64,000 nucleotides of DNA from Mycolicibacterium iranicum. Its GTDB lineage: Bacteria > Actinomycetota > Actinomycetes > Mycobacteriales > Mycobacteriaceae. A program made the position numbers and the translations under genes. Below, piece by piece: positions 32,739-40,922 of this stretch. Under the pieces are notes generated by a model, which did not search any database, had not been told where the DNA came from, and saw only the letters and a program-made list of their open reading frames with translations. Position 1 is the stretch's first letter, and each line of letters opens with the position of its first letter. Location: NCBI RefSeq assembly GCF_001650495.1, contig NZ_LWCS01000032.1, positions 124,001 through 188,000 on the forward strand, in the 5' to 3' direction.

Positions 32739-33986
32739 ATGACACGACTACCGATCACCGACACCACCAGTGCCGCCGACGCGGTCGCCATCGTGGAGCA
32801 GTGGGTCGCTGCAGAAGTACCCGCCTCGTGGCGCGAGGCCGCCGCCCAGGGTGCTCAGGCGCTGCGAGCCGCACGCACCCGCGACGACTACAGCCGTTGG
32901 TATCCGGTGTTCGCCGAGTCAGGCCTGGTCGTGCCGACCTGGCGCCCCGAGCACGGCGGGCTCGATGTCGGCAACGAAACCGCTCGCGCCATCGAGCGGG
33001 TGCTGGCACCCCTGCGGCTGACCCGGCTGAACCCTCTGGGCCTCAACAATGCGGCGGCCGCCTTGTTTAGCCACGGCACCGAGGAGCAGCGGCTGCGCTT
33101 CCTGCCGCCGATCGTGCGCAACGAAGAGAAATGGTGCCAGCTCTTCAGTGAGCCCGGGGCTGGGTCAGACCTGGCCTCGCTGGCCACCAAGGCTGTGCGA
33201 GACGGCGACGAGTGGGTGGTATCCGGCCAGAAGGTCTGGACGACGTGGGCAGACGAAGCAGATTTCGGAATTCTGCTTGCACGAACCGATCCCGATCAAC
33301 CAAAACACAAGGGCATCACCTACTTCCTGCTGAACATGCACCAGCCCGGCGTCGAGGTGCGTCCGTTGCGACAGATCACCGGCGAACGAGAGTTCAACGA
33401 GGTGTTCCTCGACGGCGCACGCGTGCCCGATGCGCATCGGGTGGGCGAGCTCAACGATGGGTGGCGGGTGAGCGCGTCGACCCTCTCCAGCGAGCGTCAG
33501 ATGGTGTCGGGATCAGGGTCGGGCGGCATGGGCCGCCTGGGCGGCTCAAGTGCTGAACGGCTGATTACCCTCGCCCAAGACACGGGACGTTGGTCCGACC
33601 CCGTCATCCGCGCAAAGGTGATGCGGCTGTGGGCACAAGAGCAGATCCGCGGCTGGACGAACGCGCGGGTGCGCGCTGCCCTCTCGGCCGGTCAGTCGCC
33701 GGGTGCGGCGTCCTCCATCGGCAAGGTGCACCAGGCGACCCTGAACCAGCAGATTCAGGATCTGATGGTGGATCTGATGGGCACCAGCGGCCTCGCCTGG
33801 CCCGCAGAAGGCGACCTCGACGCGTTGCCGCGAGAGGTTCAGGGTTGGATGCGCAGCCTTGCCAACAGCACCGAGGGCGGTACCACCGATATCAACAAGA
33901 ACATTCTGGGCGAGCGGGTCCTCGGCCTTCCGCGGGAGCCTGATCCATGGAAGGGCAAGCCCTGGAGGGACATTCCGCGCTCATGA
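32739..33986 (+). CDS. Acyl-CoA dehydrogenase, FadE17-like full-length type
   Basis: A 415-residue dehydrogenase starting at ATG 32739, eight bases after the previous stop. The FAD/substrate region is WCQLFSEPGAGSDLASLATKAVRDG and KVWTTWADEADFGILLARTDPDQPKHKGITYF. The end reads TEGGTTDINKNILGERVLGLPREP, with Gly where the classical C-terminal catalytic Glu would be. It belongs to the large actinobacterial FadE group acting on ring or steroid acyl-CoAs. Its stop overlaps the next crotonase gene by ATGA. Confidence 0.9.
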   Translation: MTRLPITDTTSAADAVAIVEQWVAAEVPASWREAAAQGAQALRAARTRDDYSRWYPVFAESGLVVPTWRPEHGGLDVGNETARAIERVLAPLRLTRLNPLGLNNAAAALFSHGTEEQRLRFLPPIVRNEEKWCQLFSEPGAGSDLASLATKAVRDGDEWVVSGQKVWTTWADEADFGILLARTDPDQPKHKGITYFLLNMHQPGVEVRPLRQITGEREFNEVFLDGARVPDAHRVGELNDGWRVSASTLSSERQMVSGSGSGGMGRLGGSSAERLITLAQDTGRWSDPVIRAKVMRLWAQEQIRGWTNARVRAALSAGQSPGAASSIGKVHQATLNQQIQDLMVDLMGTSGLAWPAEGDLDALPREVQGWMRSLANSTEGGTTDINKNILGERVLGLPREPDPWKGKPWRDIPRS

Positions 33987-34795
33987 ATGCCTACGCGCGG
34001 CTCATCGTCAAGAAGTCCGACGGTATCGGTTGGCTGATTCTGAATCGGCCGGATGCCGGAAACGCGTTCGACGCGACGATGCTCGACGAACTTGAGACAG
34101 CGTGGGTCGAGCTGGACACGGATCCCCAGGTGCACGTCATCGTGAACACCGCGAACGGCAGGTCCTTCTGCACCGGCATGGACGTCGTGCAAGTGGCTCG
34201 TGACAAGGACGCCATGCGCAAACATTCCCGGCGGACCCGCGACGCCGAGCTCAAGATCTCATCGTGGCACTGCGATGTCTGGAAGCCGGTGATAGCTGCA
34301 GTCAACGGGGTGTGCGCCGGCGGAGGGCTTCACCTGGTCGCCGACGCCGACATCGTCATCGCCGCCGATACGGCCTCTTTCGTCGATCCGCACGTGTCGG
34401 TCGGTCAGGCCGTCGCCTATGAGGCGATAACCCTTTTACGAAAGTCACCCATGGAAGCCATCACCCGAATGACGTTGAGCGGCAAAGGCGAACGCATCTC
34501 GGCGCAGCGCGCTTACGAGCTCGGCATCGTGTCTGACGTTGTTCCCGGTGAGGCGTTGCGGACCGCGGCAGCGACCCTTGCAGCCGCCGTCGCAGCCAAC
34601 TCCCCCACCGCGTTACGGGCTACCAAGAAGGCGTTGTGGCGCTCGCTGGAGGTCGGGCTGAGCGTCGCCCGCGAGGAAGCTGCCGCCGAGATCGATCGCC
34701 ACGCCGGCCATCCCGATCAGCACGAGGGCGCCCGCGCGTGGCTAGAGAAACGCGAGCCCCGCTGGCAGCCCATGACGACTGCGGAGGCACGGTGA
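33983..34795 (+). CDS. Crotonase-fold protein, tandem copy 1
   Basis: A 270-residue crotonase. The core is VNGVCAGGGLHLVADADIVIAADTASFVDPHVSVGQ. Both hydratase glutamates are His (GGGLH and DPH). The next gene shares long identical stretches (AVNGVCAGGGLH, VADADIVIAA, VDPHVS, AQRAYELG), so the pair arose by tandem duplication. A His pair facing the CoA ester could support hydrolysis or C-C bond cleavage; that is inference. It is coupled on both sides by ATGA/GTGA overlaps. Confidence 0.87.
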   Translation: MNAYARLIVKKSDGIGWLILNRPDAGNAFDATMLDELETAWVELDTDPQVHVIVNTANGRSFCTGMDVVQVARDKDAMRKHSRRTRDAELKISSWHCDVWKPVIAAVNGVCAGGGLHLVADADIVIAADTASFVDPHVSVGQAVAYEAITLLRKSPMEAITRMTLSGKGERISAQRAYELGIVSDVVPGEALRTAAATLAAAVAANSPTALRATKKALWRSLEVGLSVAREEAAAEIDRHAGHPDQHEGARAWLEKREPRWQPMTTAEAR

Positions 34796-35610
34796 CAACG
34801 GAACGACGGACGACCTACCGACGGCTGATCGTCGAGCGGTGCGGCCCGGTGGGCTGGATCATCAACAACCGCCCCGAACGACTCAACGCCTACGACTTCG
34901 TGATGCGCGAGGAGTTCCCCAGGGCCTGGGCCGAACTCGACGCCGACCCAGATGTCCGCGTCATCGCCCACACCGGCAATGGCCGGGCGTTCCAGGTCGG
35001 CGCCGATGTCGAGGAACTCGACGGCGAAGCGGTGCAGCAGTTCCAGGACACCATGCGCACTCTTGACCTCAAGCTGACCGGATGGCACTGCAACGTCGGA
35101 AAGCCCGTGATCACGGCGGTCAACGGAGTATGCGCAGGCGGCGGACTGCATTGGGTGGCCGACGCCGACATCGTGATTGCCGCCTCGGACGCGACGTTCG
35201 TAGATCCCCACGTCTCCATCGGGCAGGTCAGTGCCCTGGAGACCATCGCACTGATGAGAAAGATGCCCGCCGAGGCAGTGCTGCGGATGGCGCTGGTCGG
35301 CAGCCACGAGAGGCTGACCGCCCAGCGCGCGTACGAACTCGGGATGATCAGCCAGATCGTCGATCCGCCTGAGCTGCTTCGAGACGCCACCCAAGAGCTC
35401 GGAGAGAAGATCGCACGCAACTCTCCGGTGGCGATGCGCGCCACGAAGCGCGCACTGTGGGGAGCTCTCGAGCACGGGCTCACCGACGCCTGCCGGGAAG
35501 GCGCCAAGCACCTGACCTCGGTGTGGGGACATCCAGACCAGGATGAAGGACCGCGAGCGTTCGCCGACAAGCGAATCCCAAAATGGCTTCCCCTGGAGGT
35601 TGATACATGA
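34792..35610 (+). CDS. Crotonase-fold protein, tandem copy 2
   Basis: A 272-residue crotonase starting at GTG 34792 inside the previous stop. Its core VNGVCAGGGLHWVADADIVIAASDATFVDPHVSIGQ again has His at both Glu positions. It differs from copy 1 mainly in the N-terminal third (INNRPERLNAYDF) and the substrate-binding part after SIGQ. The two may form a hetero-oligomer or act on successive intermediates. The GTGA/ATGA couplings argue for fixed expression ratios. Confidence 0.87.
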   Translation: MTTERRTTYRRLIVERCGPVGWIINNRPERLNAYDFVMREEFPRAWAELDADPDVRVIAHTGNGRAFQVGADVEELDGEAVQQFQDTMRTLDLKLTGWHCNVGKPVITAVNGVCAGGGLHWVADADIVIAASDATFVDPHVSIGQVSALETIALMRKMPAEAVLRMALVGSHERLTAQRAYELGMISQIVDPPELLRDATQELGEKIARNSPVAMRATKRALWGALEHGLTDACREGAKHLTSVWGHPDQDEGPRAFADKRIPKWLPLEVDT

Positions 35611-37064
35611 GCCTGGCTCAACTCCTCGACAATCTTCCCCCTGTCGCCGTGCACATGCTGGACGCAGACGTATCTGCCGACGAACTGGTGGCCGACGCCG
35701 CAAGTGTGGAAGCTGCACTTGCCGATGCCGGACTCCGGGGCGGCCACGTCGTGGCGGCGATGCTGCCCAACGATTCGCGGACCATCGCGGCATTGTTCGG
35801 TACCTGGCGAGCAGGTGGCGTCTACACACCGCTGAACCCGCGGGCAGCCGACACCGAGGTGGCGAGCCAAATCGCCACCCTGCGCCCGGTCGCTGTGATC
35901 ACAACGCCGACACTCGCACAACGCTTCTCAGAGTGCGGTCTCCCTGTCATCACGGGCGACGCCAGGCAGTGGCGGCTCGCGATCACGGGTTCCGGACCCG
36001 AAAAACCCCGCCTGTACGACGACGACGTAGCGCTGTTGCAGTTCACGTCGGGCACCACCGGAGCCCCTAAGCCCGTCCCGCTGCGGCACGCGACTGTGCT
36101 TGACCTGATCGACCGACTCCTCGCCAAATTGCGTGGCGCCAAGCGCGACAAGGACAGCCCTCGGCGTACGCCCATGCCCAATCTGGTTCCTCTCTCGTTG
36201 TCTCTGTGGGCCGGTATCTACCAGGTGCTCTTCGCTTTTCGCGCCGGGTCCGGGGTGGTGCTGATGGACCGGTTCTCCCCCAGCGACTTCGCCGCCCTGG
36301 TCAAGCGCCACCAATTGCGCTCGACGGTATTGCCACCGGCGGCACTGAGCATGGTCCTGCACGACGACGCTGTCACCGACCTGTCTCCGCTCAAGATCGT
36401 CCGATCCATCACCGCCCCGCTGTCGCCGGTGCAGGCAGCACGGTTCCGCGACAAATTCGGTGTCCTGGTCCTCAATTCGTACGGCCAGACAGAGCTCGGC
36501 GGCGAAGTTGTCGGCTGGTCAGCCGCCGATGCCCGCGAATGGGGCGAGGCCAAGCTCGGGTCGGTGGGACGACCGTTGCCCGGTATCGATGTCAGCATCG
36601 CCGACGACCAGGTGATGGTGCGCACTCCGACCACCGCGGCCCGGCAGATCGACCCGGCGTTTCTCGACCGGTTGACCGACGACGGCTGGTTTCGCACCGG
36701 GGACCTCGGCTGGTTCGACGACGATGGCTTCCTCTGGCTCGACGGCCGGGTGTCGGACATGATCAACAGGGGCGGGCTCAAAGTCTTTCCAGGAACGGTG
36801 GAGGACGTCCTGATGTCGGCTGACGGCGTACGCGAGGCCGCGGTGGTGGGCGTACCCGACGAACGCGTCGGCGAGGTGCCCTGGGCGTTCGTGGCGCGAG
36901 TCGACGACACGGTGACCGAGCAGGCTCTCACCGCGTGGTGCCGAGAACAGTTGACTCCGTATCGGGTGCCGGCGCGAATCGTTTTCGTGGATAAGCTACC
37001 CCGCAACGATGCCGGCAAGGTCGTCAAGCGCGAACTGGCCGCTCTGGCAGGGGCCGTCGAGTAA
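35607..37064 (+). CDS. Acyl-CoA ligase (AMP-binding), short form
   Basis: A 485-residue ANL ligase. A3 is LLQFTSGTTGAPKPVPL, where a Pro follows the Lys instead of the usual Gly. A5 is LNSYGQTELGGEV, A7/A8 is RTGDLGWFDDDGFLWLDGRVSDMINRGGLKVFPGTVED and A10 is RNDAGKVVKREL. The N-terminal part is shorter than in the other ligases here. It overlaps the tandem crotonase gene by ATGA and lies two bases before the WS/DGAT gene. The acid it activates is unknown. Confidence 0.88.
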   Translation: MSLAQLLDNLPPVAVHMLDADVSADELVADAASVEAALADAGLRGGHVVAAMLPNDSRTIAALFGTWRAGGVYTPLNPRAADTEVASQIATLRPVAVITTPTLAQRFSECGLPVITGDARQWRLAITGSGPEKPRLYDDDVALLQFTSGTTGAPKPVPLRHATVLDLIDRLLAKLRGAKRDKDSPRRTPMPNLVPLSLSLWAGIYQVLFAFRAGSGVVLMDRFSPSDFAALVKRHQLRSTVLPPAALSMVLHDDAVTDLSPLKIVRSITAPLSPVQAARFRDKFGVLVLNSYGQTELGGEVVGWSAADAREWGEAKLGSVGRPLPGIDVSIADDQVMVRTPTTAARQIDPAFLDRLTDDGWFRTGDLGWFDDDGFLWLDGRVSDMINRGGLKVFPGTVEDVLMSADGVREAAVVGVPDERVGEVPWAFVARVDDTVTEQALTAWCREQLTPYRVPARIVFVDKLPRNDAGKVVKRELAALAGAVE

Positions 37065-37066
37065 CG

Positions 37067-38449
37067 ATGGAGCGACTCAGTGGCCTCGACGCGATGTATC
37101 TCTACCTGGAAACACCTTCTCAGCCTCTGAACGTGTGTTGTGTGGTGGAGCTGGATATCGCGGAAATGCCGGGCGGATACACGTTCGAACAGCTCCGCTC
37201 GGAGCTCGGACCGAGACTGCTCGCCGTACCCGAGTTCCGTAAGCAGCTCGCCGGCGGGCAGCTCAACATCGACCATCCCGTATGGGTCGACAGTACTCAC
37301 GTCGACATCGACCGTCATCTGAAGCGCATTGCAGTCCCCGCTCCTGGCGGTCGCGTCGAGGTGGGCGAGGTCTGTGCCCACGTCGCCGCTCTACCTCTTG
37401 ATCGCGGGTACCCGCTGTGGGAAGTCTGGGCCGTCGAGAACCCGTCGACACCGGAGCTGCTCACGCTGGCCGTGAAAGCCCATCATGCGCTCGTCGACGG
37501 GGTGGGCGGTGCCAACATCATGGCGCAACTGTGCAGCGTTGAGCCAGATGAGGCCGAACCACTCGACACCCAGGTTTCCGCGAGTGCGGTCAATCCCCTG
37601 CAGATCGCCGCTTCTGGCGTGATCGGTGTCATGGCACGGTCGTGGCGCCTGACAAGTCTGGTTCCGGCCACGCTGCAGACTGTGGCGCGAACGGTGCGGC
37701 GCGCCAGGTCGGGGGGCACCATGGTGGCGCCTTTCCGGGCACCGAAAACCGCCTTCAATGCGCCACATTCGGGGCGTCGGAATGTTGCGTTCGTAACGCT
37801 TGCACTCGACGAGGTCAAGGCTCTCAAAGATCATTACGGCGTGACCGTGAACGATGTCGTGATGGCGTTGTGCGCGGGCGCGCTGCGCAACTTTCTCGAA
37901 CGACATCACGAGCTGCCCGAAACTCCGCTCGTGGCAGCGGTCCCGGTCTCGGTCCACGGTAAGTCCAACCGGTCTGGTCATAATCAGACGACATGGATGT
38001 TCTGTCGACTGCAATCGCCAATGGCCGACCCGGTGCAACGCCTTCAGGACATGGTCAAAAGCACCGCGGCAGCCAAGGCGCACAGCACCGAACTCGGACC
38101 GACGTTGTTGCAGGATTGGACGCAGTTGATCGGCCAGTACACCATGGGCGCTATCAAGGCGCTTGCCCCCCGGCTGCCCAAGCCGGATAACCCGCCGTTC
38201 AATCTCATCCTGTCGAATGTCCCCGGCCCTCAGGTCACCCTCTACATGGCACGCTATCCGATCCGGGCCGCCTACCCGTTCGGACCGATACTCGCAGGAG
38301 CCGGGTTGAACATCACGGCGATGTCCTATAACGGTCAACTGAGCTTCGGCATCATCTCCAGCCCCGATCTTGTACGGGAACTCTGGCCTCTCGCCGACGA
38401 GTTCCGCACGGCGCTAGCCGAACTCGCACAACCGATCACCGATAGGTGA
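37067..38449 (+). CDS. WS/DGAT-type acyltransferase
   Basis: A 460-residue wax ester synthase/acyl-CoA:diacylglycerol acyltransferase. The catalytic HHxxxDG is HHALVDG at residues 139-145. The start ERLSGLDAMYLYLETPSQPLN, the PLWEVW motif, and the late NLILSNVPGPQVTLYMAR and PILAGAGLNITAMSYNGQLSFGI are family hallmarks. It would move an acyl group from CoA to a glycerolipid or alcohol at the membrane. As last gene of a catabolic run it may store or dispose of acyl groups, or esterify the alcohol of the pathway. Its link to catabolism is inferred from position. Confidence 0.93.
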   Translation: MERLSGLDAMYLYLETPSQPLNVCCVVELDIAEMPGGYTFEQLRSELGPRLLAVPEFRKQLAGGQLNIDHPVWVDSTHVDIDRHLKRIAVPAPGGRVEVGEVCAHVAALPLDRGYPLWEVWAVENPSTPELLTLAVKAHHALVDGVGGANIMAQLCSVEPDEAEPLDTQVSASAVNPLQIAASGVIGVMARSWRLTSLVPATLQTVARTVRRARSGGTMVAPFRAPKTAFNAPHSGRRNVAFVTLALDEVKALKDHYGVTVNDVVMALCAGALRNFLERHHELPETPLVAAVPVSVHGKSNRSGHNQTTWMFCRLQSPMADPVQRLQDMVKSTAAAKAHSTELGPTLLQDWTQLIGQYTMGAIKALAPRLPKPDNPPFNLILSNVPGPQVTLYMARYPIRAAYPFGPILAGAGLNITAMSYNGQLSFGIISSPDLVRELWPLADEFRTALAELAQPITDR

Positions 38450-38536
38450 TGAGGGCGGACATCGATCGTTCCTTGCGGGATCATCCCTGTCGCCGCCGCG
38501 AGATCAGGAGCTATTTGCCACCTCGACACCCTGCCC

Positions 38537-38552
38537 GAGAATATTTCTTCTC
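38537..38552. promoter_or_regulatory. GAGAA-N6-TTCTC operator before an amidohydrolase gene
   Basis: GAGAATATTTCTTCTC differs from the 16965 site at only one of 16 bases. A -10-like TAATGT begins at 38561, eight bases after the repeat, close to the nine-base spacing at 16965. The regulated gene starts at 38608. Confidence 0.7.
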
Positions 38553-38607
38553 TTAAGCGGTAATGTAGTTTCCAGTGAGCACGTGTGAGGTTGAGAGGAG
38601 TTGTCCC

Positions 38608-39786
38608 GTGACCGACGGACAGTTCGAAGTATGGGACGCCGACAACCACATGTACGAGACGATCGATGCGTACACCCGTCACCTACCCGACAAGTACTCC
38701 GAGGCAATACAGTTCGTCGATATCAACGGGCGAAAGAAGTTGCAGATCCTCGGCACCATCACCGAGACCATCCCCAACCCCACCTACGAAGTAATCCCGA
38801 CCCCCGGCGCGTGGGCGGACTACTTCCGGGGCATCAACCCCGAAGGTAAGACGCTGCGTGAGCTGGCGGACCCCATCCGCTGCCCCGATGAGTTCCGGCG
38901 CCCCGACTTGCGTCTGGCGCTGATGGATCGACAGGGCGTCGACGGAACAGTCATGTTCCCTACCACCGCCGGCATGCTGGAGGAGAGAACGAAGTCCGAC
39001 ACCGAACTCACGCACGCGGTGACACATGCCTTCAACCGATGGCTCCTGGAGGACTGGACGTTCAACTACCAGAACCGCATCTTCGCCGTCCCGGCCATCT
39101 CGCTCAACGACCCCGCGCTGGGCGTCAAAGAATTGGAGTGGTGCCTGGACAACGGCGCGAAGACGGTGCTGATCCGGCCTGCTCCGGTGCCGCGCGAGGA
39201 TGGCACTTCCCGGTCTGCGGCGCTGCCTGAATTCGACGACTTCTGGCGGCTGGTCGAATCCGCCGGCATCTCGGTCCAAATGCACAATTCGGATTCCGGC
39301 TATGAGCGCTACGTCGACGACTGGGAGAGCGCCGCGGAGTTCAATGGATTCGCATTGAGCAAGCTCCGAGGGTTCATCTACGAGGAGAGCCGCAATATTT
39401 TTGACACCCTTGCCGCATTCATCGCGCATGGTGTCTTCGAGCGGTTCCCCGGTGTACGCGTGGGCGTGGTCGAAAACGGCGGTTCGTGGGCTCACCGGCT
39501 GATCGATGTGTTCGACCGCGTATACCGCAAGCGGCCGTACGACTTCGACGAGCATCCGACCGAGGTGTTCCGCAGACATGTGTGGATCAACCCGTTCCAC
39601 GAGGAGAACATGTCGCAGCTCGTCGAAATCCTTGGTCCGGACCGCGTGATGTTCGGGTCAGACTTTCCGCATCCGGAGGGTCTCGCCGAGCCGAGGGAAT
39701 TCATCTCCGAGTTGGCGGATCTACCTCGGGACACCGCCGAGCGGGTGATGGGCCGCAACCTCAAAGAGCTGCTGGGCGTGCAGTAA
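38608..39786 (+). CDS. Amidohydrolase-2 family protein
   Basis: A 392-residue TIM-barrel protein starting at GTG 38608 with GAGAGGAG seven bases upstream. The first motif is WDADNHMYETIDAY (DxDNH in place of HxH), later VQMHNSDSGYERY and FGSDFPHPEGLAEPREF, where His and Asp would bind metal or act in catalysis. It is the close relative of the protein at 56275 (DIDNHMYET, RPAPVPS, HPFxEE). It has its own operator-carrying promoter and is convergent with the reductase-like gene at 39796. The reaction is unknown. Confidence 0.87.
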   Translation: MTDGQFEVWDADNHMYETIDAYTRHLPDKYSEAIQFVDINGRKKLQILGTITETIPNPTYEVIPTPGAWADYFRGINPEGKTLRELADPIRCPDEFRRPDLRLALMDRQGVDGTVMFPTTAGMLEERTKSDTELTHAVTHAFNRWLLEDWTFNYQNRIFAVPAISLNDPALGVKELEWCLDNGAKTVLIRPAPVPREDGTSRSAALPEFDDFWRLVESAGISVQMHNSDSGYERYVDDWESAAEFNGFALSKLRGFIYEESRNIFDTLAAFIAHGVFERFPGVRVGVVENGGSWAHRLIDVFDRVYRKRPYDFDEHPTEVFRRHVWINPFHEENMSQLVEILGPDRVMFGSDFPHPEGLAEPREFISELADLPRDTAERVMGRNLKELLGVQ

Positions 39787-39795
39787 GGTAGTGCT

Positions 39796-40905
39796 CTAGT
39801 CGTTGCGCGTGCGCGATTGCCTGGTCACGATCGACGGTCCGGACAAGGGGTTTTGGAGTGTTCCCGCCGGTGCCTGGATGACTGCAGGTATGGCGTTGAC
39901 CGCAGCCAACGCTGTCGCCATGACACCAGGGTTCACTCGATCTAACCGTGACTGCTCGAAATAGACCTCCACGCACATGCGCGGCGAGCCCTCGACGCGG
40001 ATAACCATGCCCCCCTGGTCTCGCCGCGACGGTCGAGGCCAGTGCTGCGGCCACGGCGTGGAGCTTACCGTCGCGAAATACTGCACCGACACCGTCGGCT
40101 GCCCGTCGACGACACCGGCGAGCTGCCAGCGATGCGCACAGATCGTCCCTTCGGGGATCACCCCGATGGCGGTCTCCAAATCCCCAGGAGCAAGTATGGT
40201 TTCCCAGTCAAGCTCGACACTGTCGAGGTGGATACCGAGAACATCGGCGATGTAGCGGACGACGGTCTCCCAGTCGTGGTTGACCCTCCCCGCCGCAATA
40301 CGCGCGGGGACATGCCCGTCGGGCTTACCGAAGCCCATCGATTCGTGCAGCACGTCCCATATGGGATATGACTTATCGAGATCGATGGCGTACTCATCCA
40401 TTCGATACGAGTCGACAGAACCGGCGCCGGTGAGAAGCGCCGTCGGCAGATTGAGACTGATGAAGCCCGGTTCGGCCCCCGTCGCGTAGAAGGTTGAATT
40501 GCCCTTCACTGCGGCGGCATGCAGAGCATCGCGCCACTGCGGTGGTGCGGCCGCCGGATACACCATCGGGATCGCGGAGATCGTCACGACGTTGATGCCC
40601 GCCTCGAGATACGTGACGATGTCCGAGACCACGTCACTTTCACGCCGAACAGCGGTGGCGCAGTACAGGACACAGTCAGGCGCCAACGCCAACACCGAGG
40701 ACAGGTCGTCGGTCGCGGGCACGCCGATCTCCGGACCACCGCAGAGTAGACCGGCATCCCGGCCCACCTTTTCCGGGGATGACACTTTGAGGGCGACCAA
40801 GTCCAGTGCCGGGTCGGAGATGACAGCTCGGAGAGCCTGTTTGCCCGTCAGACCGGTGCCCACATGCGCCACCCGGTGAAACCGTCGATCTAGGGTGTCG
40901 ACCAC
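39796..40905 (-). CDS. Dihydrodipicolinate-reductase-like NAD(P)-binding protein
   Basis: A 369-residue paralogue of the 15831 protein. GTG 40905 is chosen because AGGAAGGA lies just before it; a GTG at 40926 that overlaps the P450 stop is the alternative. The Rossmann start is RVAHVGTGLTGKQALRAVISDPALDLVALKV, then TISAIPMVYPAAAPP and YATGAEPGFISLNLP. The end VNPGVMATALAAVNAIPAVIQAPAGTL matches the paralogue. It is last of the P450 run. It may reduce a C=N or C=C of an oxidised ring product, but no substrate is known. Confidence 0.8.
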   Translation of the reverse strand: MVDTLDRRFHRVAHVGTGLTGKQALRAVISDPALDLVALKVSSPEKVGRDAGLLCGGPEIGVPATDDLSSVLALAPDCVLYCATAVRRESDVVSDIVTYLEAGINVVTISAIPMVYPAAAPPQWRDALHAAAVKGNSTFYATGAEPGFISLNLPTALLTGAGSVDSYRMDEYAIDLDKSYPIWDVLHESMGFGKPDGHVPARIAAGRVNHDWETVVRYIADVLGIHLDSVELDWETILAPGDLETAIGVIPEGTICAHRWQLAGVVDGQPTVSVQYFATVSSTPWPQHWPRPSRRDQGGMVIRVEGSPRMCVEVYFEQSRLDRVNPGVMATALAAVNAIPAVIQAPAGTLQNPLSGPSIVTRQSRTRND

Positions 40906-40922
40906 AACCGATTCCTTCCTAT

